Below the pieces are notes generated by a model, which was given only the letters and a program-made list of their open reading frames with translations, did not search any database and had not been told where the DNA came from. A program made the translations under genes and the position numbers. From Desulfobotulus mexicanus (GTDB taxonomy: Bacteria > Desulfobacterota > Desulfobacteria > Desulfobacterales > ASO4-4), in NCBI RefSeq assembly GCF_006175995.1, contig NZ_VDMB01000001.1, positions 62,001 to 126,000 of the forward strand: a stretch of 64,000 nt of DNA, read 5' to 3'. Positions 9,178 through 18,311 of this stretch are shown piece by piece (position 1 is the stretch's first letter; every line of letters starts with the position of its first letter).

Positions 9178-9232
9178 TCTTTTTTTTTAGGGGTTTCCCC
9201 CTTGAGTATTCGGAAACCTCTGGTATGAAGTG

Positions 9233-9282
9233 AAAAAAGCTGAACCATGGAAAGCTGTGTTTCTAAGGTTCAGCTTTTTTTT
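9233..9282. terminator. Strong intrinsic terminator
   Basis: GCTGAACC pairs perfectly with GGTTCAGC, flanked by an A-run and a T-run of eight, so it can work in both directions. It ends the bacterioferritin-like gene. Confidence 0.85.
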
Positions 9283-9384
9283 ATCACATTTGTTAAGCGG
9301 TCTCGTAGGGGCATTCGTAGACAAGTATTGCAAATTCTATTCAGTTGTATATATGTGAAGAGTATTTGCAAAAAAGGAGGCTCC
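9283..9384 (+). promoter_or_regulatory. Promoter/operator region of the AbiE pair
   Basis: AT-rich leader with two related motifs, GTATTGCAAA (about 9327) and GTATTTGCAAA (about 9361), the second just before the ribosome site AAGGAGG. A TTGCAA ... TATATA arrangement could be the promoter. AbiEi proteins repress their own operon by binding repeats at this position, so these motifs are candidate operators. Confidence 0.45.
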
Positions 9385-9981
9385 ATGGGGCAGCAGAAAA
9401 AAATACTTGAGTTAGCCAGGGAGAAAGGGATTATCCGGGCTATGGATGTAGAGGCGCTTGGAATTTCAAGAAATTATCTGTATCGGATGCATAAAGCAGG
9501 GCTTCTGGAGAGATGTGCCGTTGGTCTCTACAAGTTGACGGAAGCTCCCGTAAACGAGAATTTTTATCTGGCAGAGATTGCAAAGAGGCTGCCCCGTGCG
9601 GTTATCTGTCTTGTTTCCGCCCTGAGCTACCATGGACTTACTACCCAGATTCCCCATGAGATATGGTTGACCATTCCCAGAGCGTCCTGGCTTCCCCATG
9701 TGGACTATCCGCCAGTTAATCTGACCTATGTTTCTGGTCTGGCTTATTCGTTCGGTATTCAGGAGCATGTCATAAATGGTGTGTCGGTTAGAATTTACAG
9801 TCCTGCAAAGACGGTGGCCGACTGTTTCAAGTTTCGAAGTAAGGTTGGTCTGGATGTTGCTATTGAAGCACTCAGGGAGGCATGGCGTTCACGTAAAGTT
9901 ACCATGGATGAGCTGGTGGAAGCTGCCGGAGTGGACAGGGTATCGAAAATTATGCGTCCATATCTGGAGGCGGTTGTATGA
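9385..9981 (+). CDS. AbiEi-type antitoxin / autorepressor, 198 aa
   Basis: The N-terminal winged helix-turn-helix (AMDVEALGISRNYLYRMHKAG) and the following AbiEi block (GLYKLTEAP, ICLVSALSYHGLTTQIPHEIW, TVADCFKFR) are typical of antitoxins of the type IV AbiE system. The start at 9385 is set by AAGGAGG seven bases upstream; an earlier in-frame start lacks a site. The stop overlaps the toxin start at 9978. It counters the nucleotidyltransferase toxin and represses the operon. Confidence 0.88.
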   Translation: MGQQKKILELAREKGIIRAMDVEALGISRNYLYRMHKAGLLERCAVGLYKLTEAPVNENFYLAEIAKRLPRAVICLVSALSYHGLTTQIPHEIWLTIPRASWLPHVDYPPVNLTYVSGLAYSFGIQEHVINGVSVRIYSPAKTVADCFKFRSKVGLDVAIEALREAWRSRKVTMDELVEAAGVDRVSKIMRPYLEAVV

Positions 9982-10927
9982 ACCAGAGCAGAAAGAATCC
10001 TGCCCATTCAGTTTTTCAGCGGCTTCTGAACTTTGCCCGAATCAACAGGGTTGATTTTAACCTTCTGCTTTCCAGGTATGGTATGGAGCGCTTCCTTTAC
10101 AGGCTCAGCGTTTCGCCCCACAGCGATCGGTTTGTTCTGAAAGGAGCCAGCCTGTTTCTTGTCTGGAAAGGTCAGAACTACCGGGTGACCCGTGATGTGG
10201 ATTTTCTTGGATTCGGTAGTTCCAATATACGGCAGCTTGCAGACGAATTTTCCGAGATCTGCCGTATTGAATTTCAGGACGATGGCATGATTTATTTACC
10301 TGAGTCCCTGAATGCGGAAGGGATACGTGATAATCAGGAATACGATGGGGTAAGAATCAGTCTGGTTGGCTTGCTCAATCAGGCCCGGATTCCCCTTCAG
10401 ATTGATATCGGTTTTGGGGATGCTGTAACTCCAGCTCCAGAAAAGATCGAATATCCAACTATTTTTGATAGTCCGCCACCTGTTTTGAAAGCTTATCCTC
10501 GATATACGCTGGTGGCCGAAAAAGTTGAAGCAATGGTAAGGCTTGGCATGGCGAACAGCCGGATGAAGGATTTCTATGATATCTGGCTGGTCTCAAAGCT
10601 CTTTTTTTTGATGGGAGTCTTTTGTTACAAGCCCTTGAGAATATCTTCGAGCGGCGACGTACAACTTTTCCGGTATCAACACCGCCTGCCTTTGTTCCTG
10701 CATTTTATGAAGATCCACAGAAGAAAGTACAGTGGAAAGCCTTTGTCAAAAGATCAAAGCCCGATATTCCTGTTGGTGAACTGTCTGTCGTTATCACTGA
10801 TATAATCGTTTTTCTTGCACCTGTCATTGAAAGCCTGCAATCCCACTTACCTATGGGTAAGACATGGCTGCCTGATCGGGGATGGTGTTTCCGGTCGCAG
10901 GAACGAAGACCGGAGGAGAAAGGTTGA
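9978..10927 (+). pseudogene. AbiEii-type nucleotidyltransferase toxin, frameshifted in a T tract
   Basis: The first 210 residues show the nucleotidyltransferase core: FVLKGAS, TRDVDFLGFGS with the metal-binding Asp-x-Asp, and LVAEKVEAMVRLG...MKDFYDIW. After KDFYDIWLVSKL the frame passes through C followed by eight T (10600-10608) and turns into unrelated sequence. The correct C-terminus continues in another frame (LLQALENIFERRR...WKAFVKRSK...FLAPVIESL, stop at 10927). One more T would restore a protein of about 316 residues, the normal length. It may be a pseudogene, a phase-variable gene or a sequencing error. As it stands the product is 275 residues with an abnormal tail. Confidence 0.85.
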
Positions 10928-10964
10928 TCCATTTTTTTTTAGGAAGGGGATAGAAGAAGAAAAA

Positions 10965-11004
10965 GAGCTGAGTCCCGCTAGTTTTTCGGGATTCAGCCCT
11001 TTTG
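10965..11004. terminator. Bidirectional terminator
   Basis: GCTGAGTCCCG (10968-10977 region) pairs with CGGGATTCAGC (10987-10997) with one G-T pair, flanked by A-rich and T-rich sequence. It sits between the convergent AbiE and TonB-receptor genes and can serve both. Confidence 0.75.
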
Positions 11005-11042
11005 TGTTTTTGGGGTGCTGGTTCGGGTCTGATTTTTTAGTA

Positions 11043-12890
11043 TCAGAATCTGAAATTCATGCCCGCCATCCATTCGCTACCGTCGATGTCCGGCTCATCG
11101 CCCACATTCTTTTCATTGGTGAGGTTTTCAAGGCGGGTAAAAATTTCAAGATTTTTCGTGACATGGTGGGTAATGGCCAGATCCACCATGGTGTAGGCAC
11201 TGCGGGTTTTTCTTATGGCCTGGGTCTGACCGTGCTGCCCGGCCATTTGTTCTTCATAATCCCGTTCCCCTGTCCAGGCCGTGGTAAGGCGGAAACGCAG
11301 GTCGGGCCGTGTCAGATGGTAATCCAGATCCAGTGTTGCCCTGTGTTCGGGCCGGTCGAGAAGGTTTTTCCCCGTATCTTTGTTTTCCGTATCCGTCCAG
11401 GTGTAGCCAAGGGTGGCGGCAAAGGATGATACGGGCCGCCAGATTATGCTGGTTTCTGCTCCCTGGGTGACTGCCTCACTGACGTTGTGGAAGGTCATGG
11501 TGCTTGCCTGGGTGTTTCTTAAGGTTTCAATGAGATCATCGATTTCATTGCGGAAGAAACCTGCCCGTACCAGAAGGCTTTCATGGATCTGATAGTCCAT
11601 GCCTGCCTGATAGGAGAGGGATTTTTCAGGCTTGAGGTCTGGGTTGGCATTCATGGTCCAGTGGCCCATGCGCCAGCCATCGGCATAGAGTTTCAAAAGG
11701 GTGGGGGCCATGAAGGCCGTGCCTGCGGAAGCCCTGAGCCGGAGATTGTCCGTTGCACGGAAAAGAATGCCTGCCCTGGGATGAGCCTCTGTGCCCCACT
11801 CATCATGGTGATCCACACGGCCTCCCACAGTAAGGGAAAGCCTGCCGAAGTCCATTTCATCCTGTAGAAAAACAGCATGGGTATCCTGGGAATCTTTTGT
11901 GTAATCCTTATGCTTGTCGTCAATGGACTCGCCTGAATAGGCATAGCCTGCGCTCAGGGTGTGAAGGCCCACCATGCGGGAATACCCGGTTTCAAATTCA
12001 TGGAGGGTGGACACGGAATCAAAACTTTTGTCCTTTATTTTGTGGTCATGGGAAAAATAACTGCCCCGGACCTGGATTTTTGAGAGGGCATCGGGACGGA
12101 TATCCGCACTGGCATTGAGGCGGCTGCGTTCCTGAATGCGGTTGGCTTTTCCTGTAACCTCATTTGTCTGACGGGAAAAAAAGGGCTGGATGCGCAGGGC
12201 CACCTTATCTGTGGGCCGGTAATCGAGGCTTGCGGCAAGGGTTGAATTTTCCACGGTGTCTTTATCTTTATCAACGCCGGTGGTGCGGCTGTGGGAGTAA
12301 TCCAGGCGCAGTCCCATGTTTTCATTGCCCGTATTCATCCCTGCCGTGGCAAGGGATCGGTTCCGGCTGCCTGCACTGAGACCGGTGCGAAAGTCTGTTC
12401 CTGTTCCTGCTTTTTTTGTGATGATGTGAATGACACCGGCCATGGCGTCGGACCCATAAAGGGCTGAGCCGGGGCCTTTTACGATTTCTATGCGCTCAAT
12501 GTTTTCCACGGGGATGGAGGAAATATCCACACTGTCGTGCCCACCGGTGAAGCGCTGACCATCCACAAGGATGAGGGTCTGGTCCGGGTTCATGCCCATG
12601 AGCCGCACATTGCCGCCATCGCCCCAGGAGCCTGTGTTCTGTTTGATCTGAACGCCGGGGATATCCCTTAAAAGCCCCTGAACGCTTTTAATCTGCCGGG
12701 CTTCAATATCCGCTGCGGTGATGACATAAACCTGACTGATGGCGTCTTCCACCCGCTGCTCACTGCGGCTGGCGCTGACCACAATCTGCTCCAGTTCGCT
12801 TTCGGGTGGGTGAAAGGCCTGGGCTGGCAGGGTCAGAAGGCCTGCTGCCAGAAATGGAAAGAAGGTTTTTTTCAAACTGCTGCAATGCAT
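11043..12890 (-). CDS. TonB-dependent outer-membrane receptor, BtuB/colicin-I-receptor type, 615 aa
   Basis: A signal peptide ending near FPFLAAGLLTLPAQAF is followed by a TonB box (LEQIVVSASR), a plug domain (VYVITAADIEARQIKSVQGLL..., LMGMNPDQTLILVDGQRFTG, ERIEIVKGPGSALYGSDA) and a 22-strand-type barrel ending in the terminal aromatic FRF. It should import a scarce ligand such as a corrinoid, metal chelate or siderophore. No cobalamin riboswitch is visible upstream. Its own promoter region holds a perfect 7-2-7 palindrome (13003-13018) whose half matches a site before the adjoining operon, so the receptor is probably co-regulated with the double-cubane reductase genes. Confidence 0.92.
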   Translation of the reverse strand: MHCSSLKKTFFPFLAAGLLTLPAQAFHPPESELEQIVVSASRSEQRVEDAISQVYVITAADIEARQIKSVQGLLRDIPGVQIKQNTGSWGDGGNVRLMGMNPDQTLILVDGQRFTGGHDSVDISSIPVENIERIEIVKGPGSALYGSDAMAGVIHIITKKAGTGTDFRTGLSAGSRNRSLATAGMNTGNENMGLRLDYSHSRTTGVDKDKDTVENSTLAASLDYRPTDKVALRIQPFFSRQTNEVTGKANRIQERSRLNASADIRPDALSKIQVRGSYFSHDHKIKDKSFDSVSTLHEFETGYSRMVGLHTLSAGYAYSGESIDDKHKDYTKDSQDTHAVFLQDEMDFGRLSLTVGGRVDHHDEWGTEAHPRAGILFRATDNLRLRASAGTAFMAPTLLKLYADGWRMGHWTMNANPDLKPEKSLSYQAGMDYQIHESLLVRAGFFRNEIDDLIETLRNTQASTMTFHNVSEAVTQGAETSIIWRPVSSFAATLGYTWTDTENKDTGKNLLDRPEHRATLDLDYHLTRPDLRFRLTTAWTGERDYEEQMAGQHGQTQAIRKTRSAYTMVDLAITHHVTKNLEIFTRLENLTNEKNVGDEPDIDGSEWMAGMNFRF

Positions 12891-13002
12891 TTCACATCTC
12901 CTTTGAGTCTTAAAAGTGAATCTGATACCACGCAGTCTGAGCTTTGCTGGTCATCAGAAAGGTTAAAGATTTTATGTAAAATAATTTTGCTATGCTTAAT
13001 GG

Positions 13003-13018
13003 TTTAGTCTTGACTAAA
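13003..13018. promoter_or_regulatory. Candidate operator, perfect 7-2-7 palindrome
   Basis: TTTAGTC-TT-GACTAAA, about 113 bases upstream of the TonB-receptor start. The flanking 12-mer GGTTTAGTCTTG (13001-13012) recurs in reverse at 18494-18505 before the operon starting at 18311. Likely bound by a dimeric repressor whose gene is not identified here. Confidence 0.55.
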
Positions 13019-13085
13019 ACAGCGGCAATGACTGTTCAATGCAGGGTATGAACTTCCATGGCCGCAAGGATCACTACTCCTGCAC

Positions 13086-13733
13086 TCAGGCCATCGCCAG
13101 GCCCAGTATCAGGGTTTTGATACCGAAAATGGCCACCACCAGACCTGCAGCCCTGGAAAAGCCTTCAATCTGCCGGGGGAGCTTCCCGGCCATGCCCGCC
13201 CCTACCCAGCCCATGGCCATGCAGGCCAGAATCAGGGGAGAAAGGCTGGTGCCAAGGGTGAAAACCATGGCAAGACCCGCACCCTTCATGGCGGAACCCG
13301 AGGCTGCCGCTGCCGCCATCATGGCCGCATAGGGCAGGCAGGGCACCAGAGGGCTTGCCAGGCCCAGCAGCAGGGGAGGGGCAGCGGCCCTTTTTCTGCT
13401 TGCACATCCGCTGCACCTTGGCCGGAACAGGAGAAAAAGTCCTGCCAGCAGGGTGAAAAGGCCGGAAGCCAGAGTCATGGACGGTGTTTCTAACCGGGCC
13501 ATGGCTGCCTGCCCCAGCCCGCCGAAGATGGCACCGAGAAGTCCTGCGGTGAACAGCCTGCCGGAAATAAAGCTTAGCAGGGCCAGTATGCCGTCCGAAG
13601 GTTTCCGGCTGTTACCCAGAATGCAGGTTCCCATCAGTGGAAGACAGGAGGTGCTGCAGATGCCAAGGCCAAAGGCCAGCCCCGCGAGAAAGAGGGCTGG
13701 AAATTCCAGGGGAAGCGCAGGCAGACCACTCAT
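13086..13733 (-). CDS. DsbD_2/TauE-like (ArsG-like) membrane protein, 215 aa
   Basis: About six hydrophobic helices. The first contains GLGICSTSCLPLMG, a Cys-x3-Cys-Leu-Pro motif at a helix start as in the short DsbD/CcdA and UreH-like group, where it moves electrons or metal ions across the membrane. A second cysteine cluster (RPRCSGCASRKR) is on a loop. Related proteins have been annotated as sulfite exporters, urease-accessory UreH or arsenical permease ArsG; which applies cannot be told from sequence. The start codon overlaps the stop of the activase gene, so it belongs to that operon. Confidence 0.75.
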   Translation of the reverse strand: MSGLPALPLEFPALFLAGLAFGLGICSTSCLPLMGTCILGNSRKPSDGILALLSFISGRLFTAGLLGAIFGGLGQAAMARLETPSMTLASGLFTLLAGLFLLFRPRCSGCASRKRAAAPPLLLGLASPLVPCLPYAAMMAAAAASGSAMKGAGLAMVFTLGTSLSPLILACMAMGWVGAGMAGKLPRQIEGFSRAAGLVVAIFGIKTLILGLAMA

Positions 13734-14530
13734 GCGGCGGCCACCATGTGGGCATCCCTTGCCAGCAGGGCAGCACCGATGGCCGTTGTTATCTGCGGCC
13801 AGGCCGGGACATGGATATCCAGGGCCAGTTCATCTTCTATGGCCTTTACAAGGCCTTTATTCAGGGCAGGTCCGCCGTCAAAGGCCACGGGTTCCGTTAC
13901 GCCCACCCGCCGTGCCATGCGGGAAAGTCGCCTTGCTATGGCATAATGGGCCCCTGCTGCGATTTCCGATGGGGCTTTTTTACGGGCAATGAGGGAGATT
14001 ATTTCCGATTCAGCAAACACGGCACAGGTGGCATTGATTTTAAGAGGAATCTCCGCTTCCATGGAAAGGGGGCCTAAGTCTGTCATATTGATTTCCAGAA
14101 TCCTTGCCACGGTTTCCAGAAAACGGCCGGTTCCTGCGGCGCACTTGTCATTCATGGCAAAGTTTTCCGTAACGCCGAAGCTGTCTACGCTAATGACCTT
14201 GCTGTCCTGACCGCCGATGTTGAGGATGGTGCGCACGGGTGTTTCAAGATCCGTGCAGCTCCAGGAGGTTCCCCGGACATTGGCCGTGATTTCACTGATC
14301 ACCTCATCGGCAAAGGGAATCAGGCGGCGGCCATAGCCCGTTGCCACGGTTTTGCGGATGTCTTCCCGCTGGAGGCCGGTTTCACGGAGAAGATCCTTCA
14401 GGGCTGTTTCCACGGTGTCTCCGCAGTGTACGCCCGTGGGCTGCACCCTGCTTCCCATAAGGCCTTCGGTATCCATGAGGGCTATTTTTGTGGTGGTGGA
14501 GCCGATGTCTATGCCAAGGTAAAGATCCAT
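13730..14530 (-). CDS. ATP-dependent activase of 2-hydroxyacyl-CoA-dehydratase / double-cubane type (HgdC/BadF family), 266 aa
   Basis: An actin/Hsp70-fold ATPase: phosphate-1 loop GIDIGSTTTK (residues 6-15), NIGGQDSK near 104-111, and the two cysteines Cys130 (NDKCAAGTG) and Cys169 (INATCAVFAES) that hold one 4Fe-4S cluster between the subunits of the homodimer. The enzyme uses ATP to push an electron at very low potential into its partner, here the HgdB-like protein encoded 88 bases upstream. AGGAGG sits before the ATG. Coupling to a NapH-like iron-sulfur protein in the same operon suggests quinol or ferredoxin as electron source (inference). Confidence 0.92.
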   Translation of the reverse strand: MDLYLGIDIGSTTTKIALMDTEGLMGSRVQPTGVHCGDTVETALKDLLRETGLQREDIRKTVATGYGRRLIPFADEVISEITANVRGTSWSCTDLETPVRTILNIGGQDSKVISVDSFGVTENFAMNDKCAAGTGRFLETVARILEINMTDLGPLSMEAEIPLKINATCAVFAESEIISLIARKKAPSEIAAGAHYAIARRLSRMARRVGVTEPVAFDGGPALNKGLVKAIEDELALDIHVPAWPQITTAIGAALLARDAHMVAAA

Positions 14531-14618
14531 ATATCCTCCTTTCCCATAGGGACGCCCCAGCTTCTGACCTGAAAGCTAAAATGATCTTTTTCAGGGAAGG
14601 CGGGGGCAAAAAATTTGT

Positions 14619-15995
14619 CTATGCGCTTTTTCCCATGCGCATCCGTCTGCCTTTAAGGGTTTCCACAAAGGCTTCCACACGGGTGCGCAGGGGTTCCGTA
14701 TCTTCGGGACTGTAGTCCGTTTCTATTTTGAGCTGTGAAACCCCTGCCGCAGCAAGCTCCGCTTCCAGGGGGCGCAGCTCCATGTCATAGGGATGACACC
14801 CCTTCAGTACATGGTGCACCACGCCTTCCACCTTGTAATCCTTTATCATTCTGAAAAGTCTGGTTTTTCGGTCTTCCCTGTCCGTGAACACGGGGCAGGT
14901 GCAGGGCAGGAGGCAGCGGTCCGCCAGAGCATCCAGCATATCGTCAAAAAGGGGTTCGTCTATGCAGGCCATGTCCCAGAGCAGCCTGCCGGAGCTGCAC
15001 AATTCGTCACAGGTGAGGGTGCCACCAGCATTTTCAATGAGATCCGGTATTTTCCAGTTGGGAAAAATCACAGGGGAGCCGGTGAGCAGAATGCGGGGGG
15101 CCGCCTTCGGAGCTGTGCCAAGGCCTTTTTTCTTTCTTTCCAGAAGCTCTTCATTGAGATTTTTTGCAGCAAGGGTCCAGTCCGCCGCATCCATATAAAA
15201 CCAGGCATTGGCTACGGCAGCCGCATCCCTGCCCCGGATAAGGGAAAGGTCATCCATGCGCAGGGTCTGCAGCCTTCTGAATTCCTGCTGGGCCTTGTGC
15301 ATCATATCCATGGCAGCCCTCAGTTTTTTTCTGGTGATGCGCTTTCCGGTAATCTTTTCCAGTGCATGCATAAGTCTGCGGATTTCTGCGTACCAGAACC
15401 TGCGGGAGCTTTCCGCAGCCTTGAATTTTGGGACAGAGAGCATCATGACCGGAACATGACGGGAGATCAGCTCCCCCAGCTTGACCTTCCAGTCGCAGGT
15501 GGTGGGAATGATGATGAGATCGCATTCCCTGTACATGGGCAGAACACCGGTGCGGGTGAAGCCCGTGGCTGCTTTGACCATGGGACAGGAGACATCGGGA
15601 AAAAGAGCTTCTCCGGCTTCTGCGGCATCGCCGCTGCCTGCACAGAGCCTTACGGGAAGGGCACCTGCGGCATAGATCAGTTCTTCAGGTACGGCCATGC
15701 AGTAGATGCCGATTTTTTTTCTGCGTGTTGGGGGCAGAATTTTTTCCGGTGCATCGGCAAAGTTTTTAAAAAGCGTGTCAAAGGGGGCCATGGATGCGGG
15801 CCGGTTTTTTTCCAGGGCAATGTTGTCAAAGATTTCCCGCACGGCCATGCCCATGTGCAGGGACAGGCGTCTGGCCACACGGTCTTCGGGAGAGATTTTT
15901 GAAGATTCCTTCGGGTCTGTTGGGACCTCAGGGGTTCCGGCAGCTTTTATTTTTCCGGAAATGGCCGATAGTTTCTGGATAAGGGCAGATTTCAT
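14619..15995 (-). CDS. HgdB-like double-cubane-type iron-sulfur reductase, 458 aa
   Basis: A single-subunit member of the 2-hydroxyacyl-CoA dehydratase family. Family landmarks: GIYCMAVPEELIYAAGALPVR (given in part, about 96-116), Cys137 in FPDVSCPMVK, Cys167 in IIPTTCDWK, Cys329 and Cys333 in CDELC, Cys365/367 in PCTCP, and Cys400 in LKGCHPYDME. True dehydratases use two different subunits; one subunit plus an activase matches the double-cubane cluster proteins, ATP-driven reductases of small molecules. No CoA-pathway genes are nearby. The stop of the upstream NapH-like gene overlaps its start (ATGA). Substrate unknown. Confidence 0.85.
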   Translation of the reverse strand: MKSALIQKLSAISGKIKAAGTPEVPTDPKESSKISPEDRVARRLSLHMGMAVREIFDNIALEKNRPASMAPFDTLFKNFADAPEKILPPTRRKKIGIYCMAVPEELIYAAGALPVRLCAGSGDAAEAGEALFPDVSCPMVKAATGFTRTGVLPMYRECDLIIIPTTCDWKVKLGELISRHVPVMMLSVPKFKAAESSRRFWYAEIRRLMHALEKITGKRITRKKLRAAMDMMHKAQQEFRRLQTLRMDDLSLIRGRDAAAVANAWFYMDAADWTLAAKNLNEELLERKKKGLGTAPKAAPRILLTGSPVIFPNWKIPDLIENAGGTLTCDELCSSGRLLWDMACIDEPLFDDMLDALADRCLLPCTCPVFTDREDRKTRLFRMIKDYKVEGVVHHVLKGCHPYDMELRPLEAELAAAGVSQLKIETDYSPEDTEPLRTRVEAFVETLKGRRMRMGKSA

Positions 15996-17011
15996 CTGGA
16001 AGCACTTTCTGGGTCTGTGACGGAATCTTGCAGAACCTTGGCATCATCATGGGCCTTGGCTGCGTAAGCTGTTTTTGCCTGACGTTTAAGGAAGCCTTCG
16101 GCGGATGCGGAAAAAACGGGCAGTCCTATGATGGTGGCCGTCAGGGCCTTGTTTTCCGGGCATACTTCAATGCAGCGCATGCAGAGCATGCAGTCCTGGG
16201 TGACAATGTGTTTTTTGTCCCGCAGCTCTGCGATCTCCCGGATTTCCATGGGACAGGCCCTGAAACAGTTGCCGCAGCAGGTGCAGGCTTCCCCCTTTTT
16301 TTTAAGTCCCACAAGACCGATGCGGTCAAAGAGGGAAAGCAGGGCAGCCATGGGGCAGAAGGCGCAGATGTAGCGGCGTTTGACAAAGCCTCCCACAAGG
16401 AAAAGTCCTGCAATGAGCATGGAAAGGCTAGAGAGAATGAGCTTGGTGGCACTGGAAAAATCAATGATCAAATGGCTGGTGTCGCCTGCAAAAAGGGGAA
16501 TGATGGGTTTACCCGGACAGATCTGGCAGAAGGGGACTGCCAGATCCGCTGTGAACCGGGGCAGTCCCATGAGGCTGTTTCCTATGCCCATGGGTAAAAG
16601 AATGAGCAGCACTAGAAGGGCGTATTTAACCCACTGGAAGCGGTCCCGGGTTTTCCATGCAAAGCGGGAGCCGTCAATGCCCACCCATTCCCGGATTTTT
16701 GTGATCATATCCTGAAGAAAACCCAAGGGGCATATCCAGCCGCAGAAGGTTTTGCCAAAAACTAAGGCCCAGATGAAAAAGGTGCCCAGATAGACAAGGA
16801 AGGGGATGGCAGCGCTGCCGAAGAGGCTGGCCCAGGGCATGGAAAGAAAACGCTGGAATGGATAAAGAAAACAGGAGCCTCCCCGGTTTTCCGCATAAAT
16901 ACAGGCCATGGTGGGAATGGCACTGCCAATGGAAAATACGCTAAGGCCGCCATATATGAGAAAAACAAAGCACAGGGTTTGAACAAAGAGTCGGATACGG
17001 TCTATGCGCAT
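15992..17011 (-). CDS. NapH/CcoG-like membrane 4Fe-4S electron-transfer protein, 339 aa
   Basis: Four to five membrane helices with the paired Cys-x3-Cys-Pro motifs of the NapH/NosR/CcoG group (TFCGWICPLGF and YICAFCPMAAL). A C-terminal two-cluster ferredoxin domain follows (CTCCGNCFRACPMEI and CMLCMRCIEVCPENK). Such proteins take electrons from quinol at the membrane and pass them to a soluble or periplasmic partner. Here the next two genes encode the double-cubane reductase and its activase, so it may be their electron donor (inference). GGAGG precedes the ATG. Confidence 0.88.
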   Translation of the reverse strand: MRIDRIRLFVQTLCFVFLIYGGLSVFSIGSAIPTMACIYAENRGGSCFLYPFQRFLSMPWASLFGSAAIPFLVYLGTFFIWALVFGKTFCGWICPLGFLQDMITKIREWVGIDGSRFAWKTRDRFQWVKYALLVLLILLPMGIGNSLMGLPRFTADLAVPFCQICPGKPIIPLFAGDTSHLIIDFSSATKLILSSLSMLIAGLFLVGGFVKRRYICAFCPMAALLSLFDRIGLVGLKKKGEACTCCGNCFRACPMEIREIAELRDKKHIVTQDCMLCMRCIEVCPENKALTATIIGLPVFSASAEGFLKRQAKTAYAAKAHDDAKVLQDSVTDPESASR

Positions 17012-17081
17012 GGTTTTTTCCTCCGGACTGTCGAAAAAACGGGTGTTTCCTTGCGGATATTAGTGCTTGAGGGTGGTAGTA

Positions 17082-18311
17082 TCAGAACCATCTTCCCCTC
17101 CTTTTTCTTCTCCGGATGGCCGTACCCAGTCCGATGGCAAGGCCCGTGAGAATGAGGGTATAAAATCCTGCGGCACGGCTTTCCCAGTCCAGGGGGGTGG
17201 GATGAACGGGCAGGGCAAGGGATGTGCGGAGAATTTCTGATTTTCCAGCAGGGTGTTCTTCACCTGTTTTAGCCCGGGCCTTTTTTATTAGCTGCCGGTG
17301 CCCTTCGTAATCACTGTTCAGTTCTGTCCTTGCATAAAAGGTGATGGGTGCTTTGTTTACACCTTTGCCATGGAACCTTTCTTTGATCAGGACGAAAGTG
17401 ACCAGACCGGCCTCATCGGTGTTCAGGGTCTGTTGCCAGCCCTCTGCCGTGGTGAGGGTAACGGGAAGGTCCGGTACGGGGATGCCCCCCAGCCGGATTC
17501 TCAGGGGCAGGGTGTCGCCCGTGTATTTTCTGTGGACTCTTGCAAAGTTTTTGCCCGGATCCGGACTCAGGTCTTCCATGGAAAACCATGGCAGATGGAC
17601 GTCAAGGGCAGCTTCCGGATTTTTTTCGGGGGGGTCTGTCTTTTCTCCTGTGTTGCGCATGGAAGCCGTGGTGAAAAGCCTGAATATCCTGCCCACATCG
17701 TCGGTTTTTTCCAGTGCTGCGCTGATGTGGTAGGTTCCCTGAATCAGGGCCGCATCCCGGATGCGGATGGCAGGACCTTCTTTTTCTGGTGCAAGAATCT
17801 CTCTGGAAAGGTCCGGTCTCAGGATGGCAGTCTCTGCCCTGAGAAGCTCCTTTGAGGCTTCGGCTTTAATGGCAGGCGGCCAGCCCAGAAGCAGGGTATA
17901 GTGGGCGGGGTGGGACATGGCAGCTCTTTTTTCCCGTTCTTTTTTTTCTCCTTTTTCCGGTTCAGAAGCCCTTGATCCGGGATGCCCCTTTCCCTGGGAT
18001 TCCATGGGGCTTTTTTCTCCCTTTTCCTTCATTCCTGTTTTTTTGCTGCCGGAGTGTGTTTCATTTTCTGATGTATCCTGCCCCTCTTTTTTTCTCTGTG
18101 TGCCAGCACCTGAACCATGACCACCTCCATGGGCATTGCCGCCACCGGAACGTCGCATTTCAGGGCCGGGTTCAAGGAAAAGAAAGCCCGGGTCTGCAGG
18201 GCTTGTCATGGGAAGGAAAAAAAGAAGAGTAAGGAGCAGTGGAAAAAAACATGTCCCTCTGCGGGGTTCGGGTATGGGCAGAATGCATATGGCCGAGGAA
18301 CGCTTCTTCAT
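17082..18311 (-). CDS. Exported protein with Gly/His- and Lys/Glu-rich linker and C-terminal helix, 409 aa
   Basis: Signal-peptide-like helix at about residues 21-38, then a low-complexity stretch at about 52-130 beginning with GGGNAHGGGHGSGAG and continuing as Lys/Glu/Ser-rich sequence. A beta-rich domain follows (about 135-375) in which IRLGGIPVPDLPVTLTTAEG and TDEAGLVTFVLI resemble the DUF4198/NikM-type periplasmic fold seen in the divergent gene at 18997. The end is a membrane helix and a basic tail (IRRRKRRGRWF). Histidines in the linker could bind metal. It is the first gene of the operon that continues to 13086. Function is not established. Confidence 0.75.
   Translation of the reverse strand: MKKRSSAICILPIPEPRRGTCFFPLLLTLLFFLPMTSPADPGFLFLEPGPEMRRSGGGNAHGGGHGSGAGTQRKKEGQDTSENETHSGSKKTGMKEKGEKSPMESQGKGHPGSRASEPEKGEKKEREKRAAMSHPAHYTLLLGWPPAIKAEASKELLRAETAILRPDLSREILAPEKEGPAIRIRDAALIQGTYHISAALEKTDDVGRIFRLFTTASMRNTGEKTDPPEKNPEAALDVHLPWFSMEDLSPDPGKNFARVHRKYTGDTLPLRIRLGGIPVPDLPVTLTTAEGWQQTLNTDEAGLVTFVLIKERFHGKGVNKAPITFYARTELNSDYEGHRQLIKKARAKTGEEHPAGKSEILRTSLALPVHPTPLDWESRAAGFYTLILTGLAIGLGTAIRRRKRRGRWF

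Noticed and set aside
12891-13085. Cobalamin riboswitch upstream of the BtuB-like receptor
   Set aside because: The gap is short and I see no B12-box-like sequence or suitable hairpins; only a simple palindrome is present.
14793-15902. 369-residue plus-strand frame
   Set aside because: Antisense shadow of the HgdB-like reductase; no start signal.
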